Shown: piece after piece, positions 38,739 through 46,873 of the stretch
How positions within the stretch are numbered: position 1 is the stretch's first letter
How the letters are laid out: each line of letters starts with the position of its first letter
Source of the DNA: Bacteroidales bacterium
GTDB taxonomy: Bacteria > Bacteroidota > Bacteroidia > Bacteroidales > P3
DNA length: 64,000 nt
Assembly (NCBI GenBank): GCA_017480785.1
Contig: JAFURZ010000007.1
Location: 62,001-126,000 of the forward strand
Direction: 5' to 3'
Made by a program: the position numbers and the translations under genes
The notes under the pieces: model-generated
The model's database searches: none
Told to the model about the DNA's origin: nothing
The model's input: only the letters and a program-made list of their open reading frames with translations

Positions 38739-39505
38739 CTGTCGACAACACCCTGTTTTTCGCCCTCGTCGAGGAGCAACTGGCCGGGCAGCCGCAGGTG
38801 CGGCTCACGCTGCGGGGCACGAGTATGTTGCCCACGCTGCACGACGGCGACACGCTGACCCTGAGCCGTCCCGCGGGACGGCCGGCAGTGGGCGACGTGG
38901 TGCTCTTCCGCTACCGCGGGGGGCATCTGCTGCACCGTGTGGTGCAGCGCGACGGCGACCGCTACCGCATGCAGGGCGACAACTGCTACACCCGCGAGGA
39001 GGCCACGGCAGAGGACATCGTGGCCGTGTTGACGGGCGCGACCCGTGAGGGCGCCGAGGTGGACTGGCGCGGGGGCGGACGGAGGGTGCTTCGCCGCGCG
39101 GCGGCGAAGCACCTCGCACACCGCTGGCTGGGCCGCGACGGGCGCCGCAGGCTGCGGCCCTGGTACTTCGCGCTGCTGGCTGTCCTCATGTGGGCCCCGC
39201 TCAACGGACTCGGCATCCCTCTCGACAACTACATCCTCGGCCTGCGGGCCGACCACCTGCTGCACGCCTCGGTCTACCTGCTCTGTCCGCTGTTCCTGTA
39301 CGACCTCTACGGGCGGCTGGGAAAGCGCGGCCAATGGTGGGCGGTGTGGGCCACCGCCGTCGCCGTGGGACTGCTGACCGAAGGGGTGCAGTACCTCCTC
39401 CCCTACCGCGGCTTCGACGTGAACGACCTCGTGGCCAACACCCTCGGCGCCACCCTCGGCTGGGTGACCTTGCTATTCTTCTTGCATTATAAATCAGTAC
39501 GATAG
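38735..39505 (+). CDS. fusion: S24/S26 peptidase-like domain with VanZ-like membrane domain
   Basis: 256 residues, start overlaps previous stop. Residues 1-110: LRGTSMLPTLHDGDTLTLSR (Ser of the signal-peptidase type), VGDVVLFRYRGGHLLHRVV and QGDNCYTREEA. Residues 140-256: VanZ-type spans with WAPLNGLGIPLDNYI, LRADHLLHASVYLL and VQYLLPYRGFDVNDLVANTLGATLGW. The usual Lys of signal peptidases is not obvious, so peptidase activity is not certain. It probably finishes or exports the product of the cassette. Confidence 0.75.
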   Translation: MTVDNTLFFALVEEQLAGQPQVRLTLRGTSMLPTLHDGDTLTLSRPAGRPAVGDVVLFRYRGGHLLHRVVQRDGDRYRMQGDNCYTREEATAEDIVAVLTGATREGAEVDWRGGGRRVLRRAAAKHLAHRWLGRDGRRRLRPWYFALLAVLMWAPLNGLGIPLDNYILGLRADHLLHASVYLLCPLFLYDLYGRLGKRGQWWAVWATAVAVGLLTEGVQYLLPYRGFDVNDLVANTLGATLGWVTLLFFLHYKSVR

Positions 39506-39513
39506 AAAAAAGA

Positions 39514-39545
39514 TTTGGTAGTATGGGTTTTATTTCCTACCTTTG
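39514..39545 (+). promoter_or_regulatory. promoter of iorAB
   Basis: TTTG at 39514 and TACCTTTG at 39538-39545, 20 bp apart, followed by an A-rich leader to the ATG at 39590. Confidence 0.75.
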
Positions 39546-39589
39546 CACCCACAATCATTGTAATTAATTAATAACAAAAACATACAATT

Positions 39590-41176
39590 ATGTCAAAACT
39601 CCTTTTACTGGGCGACGAGGCAATAGCACAGGCCTTTATTGACGCTGGCGGTAGCGCCATCAACAGCTACCCCGGCACGCCCTCGACCCAGATTACCGAA
39701 TATGTGATGAAGAGCAAACAGGCCAAGGAACAGGGCGTGGTGGCCAACTGGTGCGCCAACGAGAAGACCGCCCTCGAGGCCTCGATCGGCGTGGCCTACA
39801 GCGGCAAACGCGCCATGACCTGCATGAAGCACGTGGGCCTGAACGTCTGCGGCGATCCCTTCATGAACGCCTCCATCATTGGCACCAAGGGTGTCATCAT
39901 CGTGGTGGCCGACGACCCCTCGATGTTCTCCAGCCAGGACGAGCAGGACAGCCGCTACTACGGCCACTGGGCCATGATACCCATGCTCGAGCCGAGCAAC
40001 CAGCAGGAGGCCTACGACATGGTCTTCGCCGGCTACGACCTCAGCGAGCAGCTGGGCACCCCCGTCCTGATGCGCATCCCCACCCGTCTGGCCCACAGCC
40101 GCGCCGGCGTGGAGCGCAAGCCCGTGCGCGCACAGAACCCCCTCAGCAGTCCCAGCGACCCCAAAAGCTACGTGCTGCTGCCGGTGAACGCCAAGCGTCT
40201 CTACCGCGACCTGATTGACAAGCAGCCCCAGTTCACCAAGATGAGCGAGGAGTGCGGCTTCAACCAGTACATCCCCGGCGAGGACAAGAGCCGCGGCATC
40301 ATCACCACCGGCATCGCCATCAACTACCTGCAGGAGAACTTCCCCGGCGGCAAGTGCCCCTATCCCGTGGTGAAGATTGCGCAGTATCCCCTGCCCTTCA
40401 ACATGCTGAACAAGCTCTATGACGAGGTGGACGAAATCCTCGTGCTCGAGGACGGCCAGCCTTTTGTCGAGGAGCACATCAAAGGCTTCCTGGGCAAAGG
40501 CAAGCCCGTGCACGGCCGTCTGGACGAGACCATCCGCCGCGACGGCGAGCTGAACGCCGAGAAGGTGGCCATCGCCCTCGGCAAGCCCATGCCCAAGGGT
40601 CCGGCCGTGCCCGAGGTGGTCACCAACCGCCCGCCGGCACTCTGCGTCGGATGCCCCCACATCGACAGCTACCAGGCTGTGGTCGACGTGATGAAGAAGT
40701 ACCCCAACGGTCGCGTCTTCGGCGACATCGGATGCTACACCCTGGGCTTCAACATGGGTGCCATCGACACCACCGTCTGCATGGGCGCCTCGGTCACCAT
40801 GGCCAAGGGAGCCTCCGAGATGGGCATTTTCCCCGCCATCGGTGTCATCGGCGACGGCACCTTCGGCCATAGCGGCATGACCGGTCTGCTGGACTGCGTC
40901 AACGAGAAGGCCAACGTCGTCATTATGATTCTCGACAACGACATCACGGCCATGACCGGCGGCCAGCCCTCGAGTGCCAACCAGAAACTCTTCAACATCT
41001 GCAAGGGCCTCGGCGTCGACCCCGACCACATCCGCACCATTGTGCCGCTGCCCAAGAACCACGACGAGTTCATGAAGATACTCGAAGAGGAGATAGCCTA
41101 CAACGGCGTGAGCGTCATCATCCCGCAGCGCGTCTGCATCGTCGAGAACAAGAAACGTATTGCAGCGAATAAATAA
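39590..41176 (+). CDS. iorA: indolepyruvate:ferredoxin oxidoreductase, alpha subunit
   Basis: 528 residues. It oxidises arylpyruvates to aryl-acetyl-CoA with reduction of ferredoxin, using thiamine diphosphate. Visible are the pyrimidine-binding half (INSYPGTPSTQITEYVMK), and the TPP motif GDIGCYTLGFNMGAI to GDGTFGHSGMTGLLDCVNEKANVVIMILDN in the C-terminal half. ALCVGCPHIDS carries Cys. The C-terminal double 4Fe-4S ferredoxin domain of longer homologues is missing, so electrons must go to a separate carrier. Its partner iorB follows. Confidence 0.93.
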   Translation: MSKLLLLGDEAIAQAFIDAGGSAINSYPGTPSTQITEYVMKSKQAKEQGVVANWCANEKTALEASIGVAYSGKRAMTCMKHVGLNVCGDPFMNASIIGTKGVIIVVADDPSMFSSQDEQDSRYYGHWAMIPMLEPSNQQEAYDMVFAGYDLSEQLGTPVLMRIPTRLAHSRAGVERKPVRAQNPLSSPSDPKSYVLLPVNAKRLYRDLIDKQPQFTKMSEECGFNQYIPGEDKSRGIITTGIAINYLQENFPGGKCPYPVVKIAQYPLPFNMLNKLYDEVDEILVLEDGQPFVEEHIKGFLGKGKPVHGRLDETIRRDGELNAEKVAIALGKPMPKGPAVPEVVTNRPPALCVGCPHIDSYQAVVDVMKKYPNGRVFGDIGCYTLGFNMGAIDTTVCMGASVTMAKGASEMGIFPAIGVIGDGTFGHSGMTGLLDCVNEKANVVIMILDNDITAMTGGQPSSANQKLFNICKGLGVDPDHIRTIVPLPKNHDEFMKILEEEIAYNGVSVIIPQRVCIVENKKRIAANK

Positions 41177-41180
41177 ATTA

Positions 41181-41248
41181 GTGAATAGTGAATAGAGGAA
41201 AGTGAATTGGGAGAGGCAACCCCTTTCTATTCACAATCCACCATTCAC
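41181..41248. repeat. inverted heptamer arrays between iorA and iorB
   Basis: Left array GTGAATA, GTGAATA, GAGGAAA, GTGAATT; right array TATTCAC, AATCCAC, CATTCAC in 7-base steps. GTGAATA and TATTCAC are complementary, so a hairpin can form in the iorAB mRNA. Confidence 0.8.
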
Positions 41249-41265
41249 AAAAAACCAAGAGAACA

Positions 41266-41829
41266 ATGAAGAAAGACATCATACTTTGCGGCGTAGGCGG
41301 CGACGGCATCGTCTCCGTGGCCAAGATAATCAGCGACGCCGCCCTCAACCTGGGGCTCAACGTCAAGCAGAGCGAGATTCACGGCATGAGCCAGCGCGGC
41401 GGCTCGGTGTTCAGCCACCTCCGCATCAGCTCGGAGCCCATCTTCGCCGACGTCATCCCCGAAGGCAAGGCCGACATCATCCTCAGCTCGGAGCCCATGG
41501 AAGCCCTGCGCTACCTCACCTTCCTGGCCCCCGACGGCGTGGTCATCACCAACAGCGACCCCTTCGTCAACATCAAGAACTATCCCGACATTGAGAAGGT
41601 CTATGCCGAACTGAAGAAGCTGCCCCGCCTGGTGTGCTTCAACGCCAATGCCATCGCCAAGGAACTCAACGCCCGCGGCAACATGGTGCTGCTCGGCGCA
41701 GCGGCTCCCTATCTGGAGATTGCCTTCGACGAGTTGGAGAAAGCCATCAAGGCCATCTTCGGCCGCAAGGGCGACGCCGTGGTGGAGACCAACATCAAGG
41801 CCATCCGCGCCGGTCGCGACGCCAAGTAA
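41266..41829 (+). CDS. iorB: indolepyruvate:ferredoxin oxidoreductase, beta subunit
   Basis: 187 residues, pyruvate/ketoisovalerate oxidoreductase gamma-type fold: CGVGGDGIVSVAKIISDAAL, SEIHGMSQRGGSVFSHLRI and ADIILSSEPMEALRYLTFL. Forms the IorAB complex with the upstream gene; the pair sits in one operon ended by a strong terminator. Confidence 0.93.
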   Translation: MKKDIILCGVGGDGIVSVAKIISDAALNLGLNVKQSEIHGMSQRGGSVFSHLRISSEPIFADVIPEGKADIILSSEPMEALRYLTFLAPDGVVITNSDPFVNIKNYPDIEKVYAELKKLPRLVCFNANAIAKELNARGNMVLLGAAAPYLEIAFDELEKAIKAIFGRKGDAVVETNIKAIRAGRDAK

Positions 41830-41852
41830 ACGAAGGTTATACTGTTGACAAA

Positions 41853-41881
41853 ACGAGGGCGCCCCTGCGGGGCGCCCTCGT
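41853..41881. terminator. terminator between iorB and the FMN-binding gene
   Basis: Arms ACGAGGGCGCCCC and GGGGCGCCCTCGT with a TGC loop. It sits between convergent genes and works in both directions. Confidence 0.9.
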
Positions 41882-41885
41882 TATA

Positions 41886-42464
41886 TCAGAGTGCCTCCAA
41901 GGCAGCCTGGACGCTCTGTGCCACGGCACGCGAAGTAAAGGTGGCTCCACTGACGGTATCCACCGTCTTCTTCTTCGCCTTCTTGATGGTCAAGCCATTC
42001 CAGCTGTCATAGAAACCCGCCTCCTGCACGCGCTGGGCGAAGCGCGGTGTCTCGGCATTGGGCAAAGCATAGACGCCCATAATCACCTTCTTGGGAGCGA
42101 GGGTGATGAGCACCGGCGTCTCCCCGTTGTACCCCTTGATGCCATCGCTGGCAGGCCTGCTGTACACTCCATAGCCCAGCAGTTTGCCATCCTTGTCGTA
42201 GACCATGGTCCACTTTCCCTCCTTCTTCACGCTCTTGGCCGCTGGGAAAGCAGCGGCAAGGGTCGTCTCGATACCGTCGGCGTTATACCGCAGCGTATCT
42301 ACCACATTGGCCTTGTGGGGACCGTGCGGACCACCATGATGGTGTCCGCCGTCATGCTGATGGTGGTGCTCGTGAGGATGGCTTGGTTGCTGCACAGGCT
42401 GCTGTGCACAGGCACTGCCCACTGCAAACAAGGCCGCTACGGCCATTGCAATCATATGTTTCAT
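41886..42464 (-). CDS. secreted FMN-binding domain protein with His-rich segment
   Basis: 192 residues (a second ATG lies one codon upstream). Signal peptide KHMIAMAVAALFAVGSACA, then a His-rich stretch, HPHEHHHQHDGGHHHGGPHGPH without its last residues counted, that could bind metal. The FMN-binding domain follows with GVYSRPASDGIKGYNG, and VSGATFTSRAV, whose Thr is the covalent FMN site in RnfG/NqrC-type proteins. Probably an envelope electron carrier. Confidence 0.82.
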   Translation of the reverse strand: MKHMIAMAVAALFAVGSACAQQPVQQPSHPHEHHHQHDGGHHHGGPHGPHKANVVDTLRYNADGIETTLAAAFPAAKSVKKEGKWTMVYDKDGKLLGYGVYSRPASDGIKGYNGETPVLITLAPKKVIMGVYALPNAETPRFAQRVQEAGFYDSWNGLTIKKAKKKTVDTVSGATFTSRAVAQSVQAALEAL

Positions 42465-42505
42465 CATCGTTACATTACTATTGGTTTTACTTCGTATTTT
42501 GGACT

Positions 42506-42514
42506 GCAAAAATA
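42506..42514 (-). promoter_or_regulatory. -7 element of the FMN-binding gene
   Basis: TATTTTTGC on the minus strand, about 40 bases before the ATG. Confidence 0.65.
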
Positions 42515-42619
42515 CAAAATAAAATCCAATTAGCGCCATCCCCAATTATGGCCATTCACTCAACATCGAAACAGAACCACCTACATAACAACCCATTACA
42601 ACATATTTCAAAAAAATAT

Positions 42620-42650
42620 TTTGCCAATTTACAAAATGTTCGTACTTTTG
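42620..42650 (+). promoter_or_regulatory. tRNA-His promoter
   Basis: TTTG at 42620 and TACTTTTG at 42643-42650 with 19 bp between. The whole block is nearly repeated before tRNA-Asp (43125-43165) and before the methyltransferase leader (51278-51308). Confidence 0.8.
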
Positions 42651-42682
42651 CACCCGATTTTGAGAGAGCCAAAATCTACATG

Positions 42683-42756
42683 GTGGGCGTAGTTCAGCTG
42701 GTTAGAGCGCCAGATTGTGGATCTGGAGGTCGTGGGTTCGAACCCCACCTCCCACC
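42683..42756 (+). tRNA. tRNA-His (GTG)
   Basis: Cloverleaf: acceptor GTGGGCG/CTCCCAC with one C-T mismatch, D arm GTTC...GAGC, anticodon stem CCAGA/TCTGG with loop TTGTGGA (anticodon GTG), T arm GTGGG-TTCGAAC-CCCAC. The base before position 1 is G, the extra G-1 of tRNA-His. CCA is not encoded. Confidence 0.95.
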
Positions 42757-42760
42757 CCGA

Positions 42761-42795
42761 AGAGAGACCGACAAAACGGTCTCTCTTTGTTTTTG
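42761..42795 (+). terminator. terminator after tRNA-His
   Basis: AGAGAGACCG pairs with CGGTCTCTCT around ACAAAA, followed by TTGTTTTTG. Confidence 0.88.
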
Positions 42796-42876
42796 TCTTC
42801 CCCATCCCGATTCGAGGGCCGACGGACGGCCGGGGAAAGACCTCATTCCGAGTCATTTTCGCCCGCTGCCCTTTTG

Positions 42877-42915
42877 CTGTTCTTTTACTGTTCTTTTAGA
42901 AAAGTAAAAGAACAG
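42877..42915. repeat. palindrome with AAAAGAACAG motif
   Basis: 12-bp arms CTGTTCTTTTAC and GTAAAAGAACAG. Shares its core with the loop of the element at 29637. The surrounding 42796-43100 contains no gene. Confidence 0.75.
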
Positions 42916-43148
42916 AGGCTAAACAACTGAAACACACTACAGAAAAAGCGGTTCCGCCCCACCCGCCTCCGCCGAGCATAATCTGCCCAAAATCGCTGCG
43001 ACCTAGGGGTGAAAGGACTGTTTTTTCCGAGTGTTCCTGCTCTGTCTACCTTATTTTTTACATGGACTAATTTTCTGCAAATCAACACACACAGAAAATT
43101 ATTCCACATAATAGCAAAAAAAAATTTTGCCAGTTTCAAAAATGTTCG

Positions 43149-43157
43149 TACTTTTGC
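43149..43157 (+). promoter_or_regulatory. -7 element of the tRNA-Asp unit
   Basis: TACTTTTGC with a TTTTGCC about 20 bases upstream; near-copy of the tRNA-His promoter block. Confidence 0.75.
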
Positions 43158-43198
43158 ACCCGCTTTCGAGAGAGGAAGCAAGTCTGAAAAGAAGGATT

Positions 43199-43276
43199 GG
43201 TCCGGTAGTTCAGTTTGGTTAGAATACATGCCTGTCACGCATGGGGTCGCGAGTTCGAGTCTCGTCCGGACCGCCA
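43199..43276 (+). tRNA. tRNA-Asp (GTC)
   Basis: Acceptor GGTCCGG/CCGGACC, D arm with AGTTTGGTTAGAAT, anticodon loop containing CTGTCAC (anticodon GTC), T arm GCGAG-TTCGAGT-CTCGT. Discriminator G is followed by an encoded CCA. Confidence 0.95.
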
Positions 43277-43290
43277 AACAAATCCAAAAA

Positions 43291-43315
43291 CAGCGCTCAA
43301 TAGAGCGCTGTTTTT
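43291..43315 (+). terminator. terminator between tRNA-Asp and tmRNA
   Basis: CAGCGCTC-AATA-GAGCGCTG followed by TTTTT. It ends only three bases before the tmRNA 5' end, so the tmRNA must come from read-through or an unrecognised promoter. Confidence 0.88.
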
Positions 43316-43318
43316 ATC

Positions 43319-43710
43319 GGGGCTGCTTGGTTTTGACAGCAGGGATAATGGGTTTGTAAGCATGCAGGCCGACGCGCCAGAGGCCTTGAAAACAGACGCA
43401 AAACAATAATTGGCGAAAACAACTACGCTCTCGCTGCCTAACCGAAGCACAGTAAGTTCGGCTTAATTCCCGCGCCAGGCGCGGGAACGAGACATCTCCC
43501 AGCCGCCCCGACCGTCGGCTGCTGACCAGGAGGTGCAGGGAAAGACGGGATAGCCGGTGCGACACCTCTACACGCCGGCGAAACCACAGAGGCTAAGGGT
43601 GGCCTTGGGTGCCGACGTCCGGAGCCACCCCGACAACCAACCATCGGATAAGCATGTAGAAAGCACACTTGTTAACTGTTTGGACGAGGGTTCGACTCCC
43701 TCCAGCTCCA
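43319..43710 (+). ncRNA. ssrA: transfer-messenger RNA
   Basis: 5' end GGGGCTGCTTGGTTTTGACA and 3' end with the T arm GAGGG-TTCGACT-CCCTC and CAGCTCCA form the alanyl tRNA-like domain (GGGGCTG pairs with CAGCTCC). The tag frame GGC GAA AAC AAC TAC GCT CTC GCT GCC TAA (43412-43441) encodes GENNYALAA, the tag type known from Bacteroidales. CCA is not encoded. It rescues ribosomes stalled on broken mRNA. Confidence 0.96.
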
Positions 43711-43717
43711 CAAAAAA

Positions 43718-43743
43718 AAGAGACCCTCTCCGGGTCTCTTTTC
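43718..43743. terminator. terminator after tmRNA
   Basis: AAGAGACCC-TCTCC-GGGTCTCTT preceded by A-run and followed by TT, so it can act from both sides; the next gene converges on it. Confidence 0.85.
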
Positions 43744-43761
43744 GTTCATGTGACAAGGGTT

Positions 43762-44451
43762 TTACTTCAGCGCCATGCCGCTGTGCCAGGCTTTGCCCAC
43801 GCTGTCGGCGAGGGTGATGTAGTTGAGGCTGGAGGCGTCCCAGGCCACGGGGTCGAGCTTCTTGATGTCGATCTTGCCGTCGGTGAGGATGGCGGGGTCG
43901 GCCACGGCGTTGACGATTTCGCCCACGACGAAGGCACCGCCGTTGCCGCGGTCAATCATTTCAACCACCTTGCACTCCATGGCCAGCGGGTATTCGTCGA
44001 TGATGGGGGCGTTGACGTTCTGGCTCTTGGTGCAATGGAAGCCCACGTGGGCCACCTTGTCCTTCACGTCGCGGCCGCTGGCGATGCCGAAGTAGTCGCT
44101 CTCGGCCACTGTGCGGGCGTCAGCATAGCTGAGGGTGAAGGCCTTGTTGAGGCGCAGGTTGTCGGTGGTCTGGTGGCTGCTGAGCTGGAAGCAGACCTGG
44201 TTGCCTTCGTACTGGCCACCCCAGGCGGCCATCATCACGTCGGGGTTGCCCTCGGCATCGTAGGTGGCAATCATCAGCGCCGGCTGTGGCGTGACATACA
44301 GTTTCGCGCCCATATTGACGCGCTCGTTCACGTTCTTAAGTTCCATAGTTGCTGTGTTTTGAGTCTGCTCCTCGTTGTTGGTTTCCTGTTTGTTGCAGCA
44401 AGCGGAGAAGAGCACAACCGCCGCGGCCAGGGTGAATAGGGTTTGTTTCAT
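43762..44451 (-). CDS. lipoprotein flavin reductase (flavoredoxin-like)
   Basis: 229 residues from MKQTLFTLAAAVVLFSACCNK, a lipoprotein signal peptide with Cys at about 18 or 19. The mature part is the split-barrel flavin reductase fold: ALMIATYDAEGNPDVMMAAWGG and SYADARTVAESDYFGIASGRDVKDK. Such enzymes are usually cytoplasmic, so a lipid-anchored version is unusual. With the FMN-binding protein nearby it hints at envelope flavin chemistry. Confidence 0.8.
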   Translation of the reverse strand: MKQTLFTLAAAVVLFSACCNKQETNNEEQTQNTATMELKNVNERVNMGAKLYVTPQPALMIATYDAEGNPDVMMAAWGGQYEGNQVCFQLSSHQTTDNLRLNKAFTLSYADARTVAESDYFGIASGRDVKDKVAHVGFHCTKSQNVNAPIIDEYPLAMECKVVEMIDRGNGGAFVVGEIVNAVADPAILTDGKIDIKKLDPVAWDASSLNYITLADSVGKAWHSGMALK

Positions 44452-44533
44452 TTTCGTTGATATTTTGTCCATATTAACGATGTGAAGACTGTTTTATTGT
44501 GTTCTAGCGACAAATAATAATGCCGTAGGTTCC

Positions 44534-44585
44534 GTACAGAAAAACGATTTTTTCTCGTTTATCTGTACACGATTTTGTACATTTG
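44534..44585 (+). promoter_or_regulatory. promoter with inverted-repeat operator
   Basis: GTACAGA...AACGA mirrors TCGTTT...TCTGTAC (44534-44568). TACATTTG at 44578-44585 is a -7 element just behind. The operator covers the -33 area, so a repressor or activator site is likely. The only downstream frame is a short remnant. Confidence 0.5.
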
Positions 44586-44604
44586 CATTATCCAACAGGC
44601 ATAA

Positions 44605-44700
44605 GCCGACGTTCTGCCCTTCATCAAGAATCCCCACGAATTGGACATCTGGAGCAACGACTATTTCCTCCAGTTAGCCGGGATGATACGGCTTGAATAA
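44605..44700 (+). pseudogene. 31-codon gene remnant
   Basis: Reads ADVLPFIKNPHELDIWSNDYF and ends LQLAGMIRLE-stop, well-formed protein sequence but without a start; a TAA lies just upstream in the same frame. Looks like the C-terminus of a lost gene once driven by the promoter at 44534. The rest of 44701-45092 holds only repeated GATATACTC/GAGTATATC elements (about 44960-45040). Confidence 0.45.
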
Positions 44701-45092
44701 CCCCGCCGCAGAGCGTTTGTGTGTTCCTCCTGCCCAAGCCGCCAGCCTTCTTTGTGGTGACTTCGATCCTTCTTGGTGGGTTCTATGTGGGTCTTCCGAA
44801 GGCGTTGAAAACCAATGCAACCCGCAAATTGCCACACAAAGACGCCAAAAATACTGATTTCCAGTATTATCACATCGTAGTCTCTCGGCGACCCTTCGGC
44901 GGTGTGCCGACGGTTGTCTTATGTCTTTTCCCAAGCATATTTGACCACTCCAGATAAGATAGATATACTCATCTACGCAAAAAGAGTATATCTTCTTGCA
45001 CGAAAGATATACTCTTCTCGAGGGAAAAATATACTTTTTTTGTCATTTAACTAGACATGCACGTGTGCGTAGTCAGCGGTACTTTACAATGC

Positions 45093-45739
45093 TTATTTCT
45101 TTGCCATTTTCTCCTTTATATGGAAACGAGCCATCTCTTCCGCAGAAAAGCGCCACTTACTGTCGCGATTGGCAAGTACCTTGTATGTCAAGAAACCGAT
45201 GACGAGACCCGCAGCGAGGATGGCATACACGCCCCCCATATCCAGTCGCCAGTGGTTGCCAACCCGTTGTGAGCCACGAACCAGCAGTAGTAGATGCCTA
45301 TAGGATAGTGCAGCAGCACCACTGCACCCAACCCGGGATTGTAGAAACTGCGAAGACGGATGTTTGTGGCTATTCCGTGCACAATGAACTGCATGAATCC
45401 CATGAACATCGGTGCCAGACCCAACCATATCACGTTGGGGAAGAACACGGGCAGCAGATATACTGTGTAGGCAATCACCACGTTGGTGAGCATCGCCGAG
45501 AAACGGTTTAGTGGGTAGTGGTCAGGAATGTCGCTTCCCTGGAGGACAATGTTCATAATGGCAGGTTCACCGCCGGGCCAGCCGTATTCCTCAAACTGAT
45601 GTACTAGGATGGCAATAAAGCTCATCAGTTGCAAGCGTACCAAAACGCTTAATCCGTCCCATGCGGTGACTAAATAAACCAGGGTTGCGGAAGCGACAAC
45701 GCCTCCTACCCAATACCAGTTTTTACAGAACCATTTCAT
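45093..45739 (-). pseudogene. HXXEE-domain membrane protein gene, frameshifted in a G run
   Basis: From 45739: spans with VGGVVASATLVYLVTAWDG, then LVHQFEEYGWPGG (the HxxEE motif) and further spans, to GDWIWG. The frame then goes wrong at a run of six G (plus-strand C 45232-45237). In the other frame the protein goes on VYAILAAGLVIGFLTYKV to MARFHIKEKMAKK. One more G gives an unbroken protein of about 215 residues. The gene may be phase-variable, dead, or affected by a read error. It is divergent from the AraC regulator. Confidence 0.75.
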
Positions 45740-45788
45740 AATTTGATTGTGTTTTTAAGTTAAACATTTTTTTGCCTTGAAATTTTTT

Positions 45789-45797
45789 GCAAAAATA
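45789..45797 (-). promoter_or_regulatory. -7 element of the HXXEE gene
   Basis: TATTTTTGC on the minus strand, 50 bases from the ATG, in the gap shared with the divergent AraC gene. Confidence 0.6.
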
Positions 45798-45906
45798 CAC
45801 TCAAATTCCCGCAGCCTGTTAAACATTTTCGCTGATTTTTGGGCAAATCCTATCGTGATGCAATTATTTGCAAAAAAAAGCGTTATAATACCAAATATTT
45901 CATCAG

Positions 45907-46791
45907 ATGGCAAACAGAGATAGAAACACAGTCTTCAGCACGCTGACGATGCCAGATAATCACGTTGAACTGAATGCGATAAGTGTATTCAACCATATCG
46001 CACCGGAGCTAGTGCTTATCACCGACTCGGAACAGGCTCCTGTCTCCTGGGTTCCTGTAGGGCAACCAATGATGACCAACGAGGGGCGCGTATTAGTTAT
46101 CACTGGAGGTTCAATTGACTACGAAATAAACCTTCTGCCCTTCCACGCCACTTGCGGGCAAGTATTGGTGTTTCCCATCGGAGCCATTATCGAGCTGAAA
46201 GGGTATAGCGATGATTTCCAATTCAAGTGTTTCGTATTCCGCGACATGCCACTACCCGACAGCCTTCGCAACCCTGTGCTTGTCGATGCTGCGGAGCCAC
46301 AGCGGGAACGGCTAGACGGATACCTGCAATCACTTCTTCTGCTCACCAAAGAACATCCGCTGAATATGGATGCGGTAAGGCATCTGCAACAGGCTTTCAT
46401 CGCCGACCTCGCCGTCACCGCAGCGAAGCAGGCCGACGAATGGCAACACAGGAAAGGCGACTACCGCGAACGTCTTTTCATACGCTTCATAGAACTCCTA
46501 AACCAGCACGGCACCAACGAACACGCCATACCTTTTTACGCCAACCAGCTTTGCCTATCGCCCAACCGCTTGTCGGCAGTCATCAAGGAATACAGTGGTC
46601 AGACCGTGATGCAGTGGATCAACCGCCGCCTCGTCTTGCAGGCCAAAGTGCTTCTGCGAGGCGGCACAGCCCCTATTGGCGACATCGCCTTTGCTCTCGG
46701 CTTCGACGAGCAGGGTGCTTTCGCCCGCTTCTTCAAGCGAGAAACAGGCATGACCCCCACGGAGTACCGAAACAAAGAGGAAGAAACGTGA
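45907..46791 (+). CDS. AraC-family transcriptional regulator
   Basis: 294 residues. N-terminal cupin-like sensor (LLPFHATCGQVLVFPIGAIIELKGYS), helical linker, then the two helix-turn-helix units: LCLSPNRLSAVIKEYSGQTVMQWINRRLV and PIGDIAFALGFDEQGAFARFFKRETGMTPTEYR. Position suggests that it controls the divergent HXXEE gene, and itself. Confidence 0.9.
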   Translation: MANRDRNTVFSTLTMPDNHVELNAISVFNHIAPELVLITDSEQAPVSWVPVGQPMMTNEGRVLVITGGSIDYEINLLPFHATCGQVLVFPIGAIIELKGYSDDFQFKCFVFRDMPLPDSLRNPVLVDAAEPQRERLDGYLQSLLLLTKEHPLNMDAVRHLQQAFIADLAVTAAKQADEWQHRKGDYRERLFIRFIELLNQHGTNEHAIPFYANQLCLSPNRLSAVIKEYSGQTVMQWINRRLVLQAKVLLRGGTAPIGDIAFALGFDEQGAFARFFKRETGMTPTEYRNKEEET

Positions 46792-46873
46792 TTACATTTT
46801 ATTGTCCTCCCCCCAAACATTTTTCTTCCGTCCTTAGAAAAAATCCTCGCCGGAAGTTGTATTAATTTCACAA

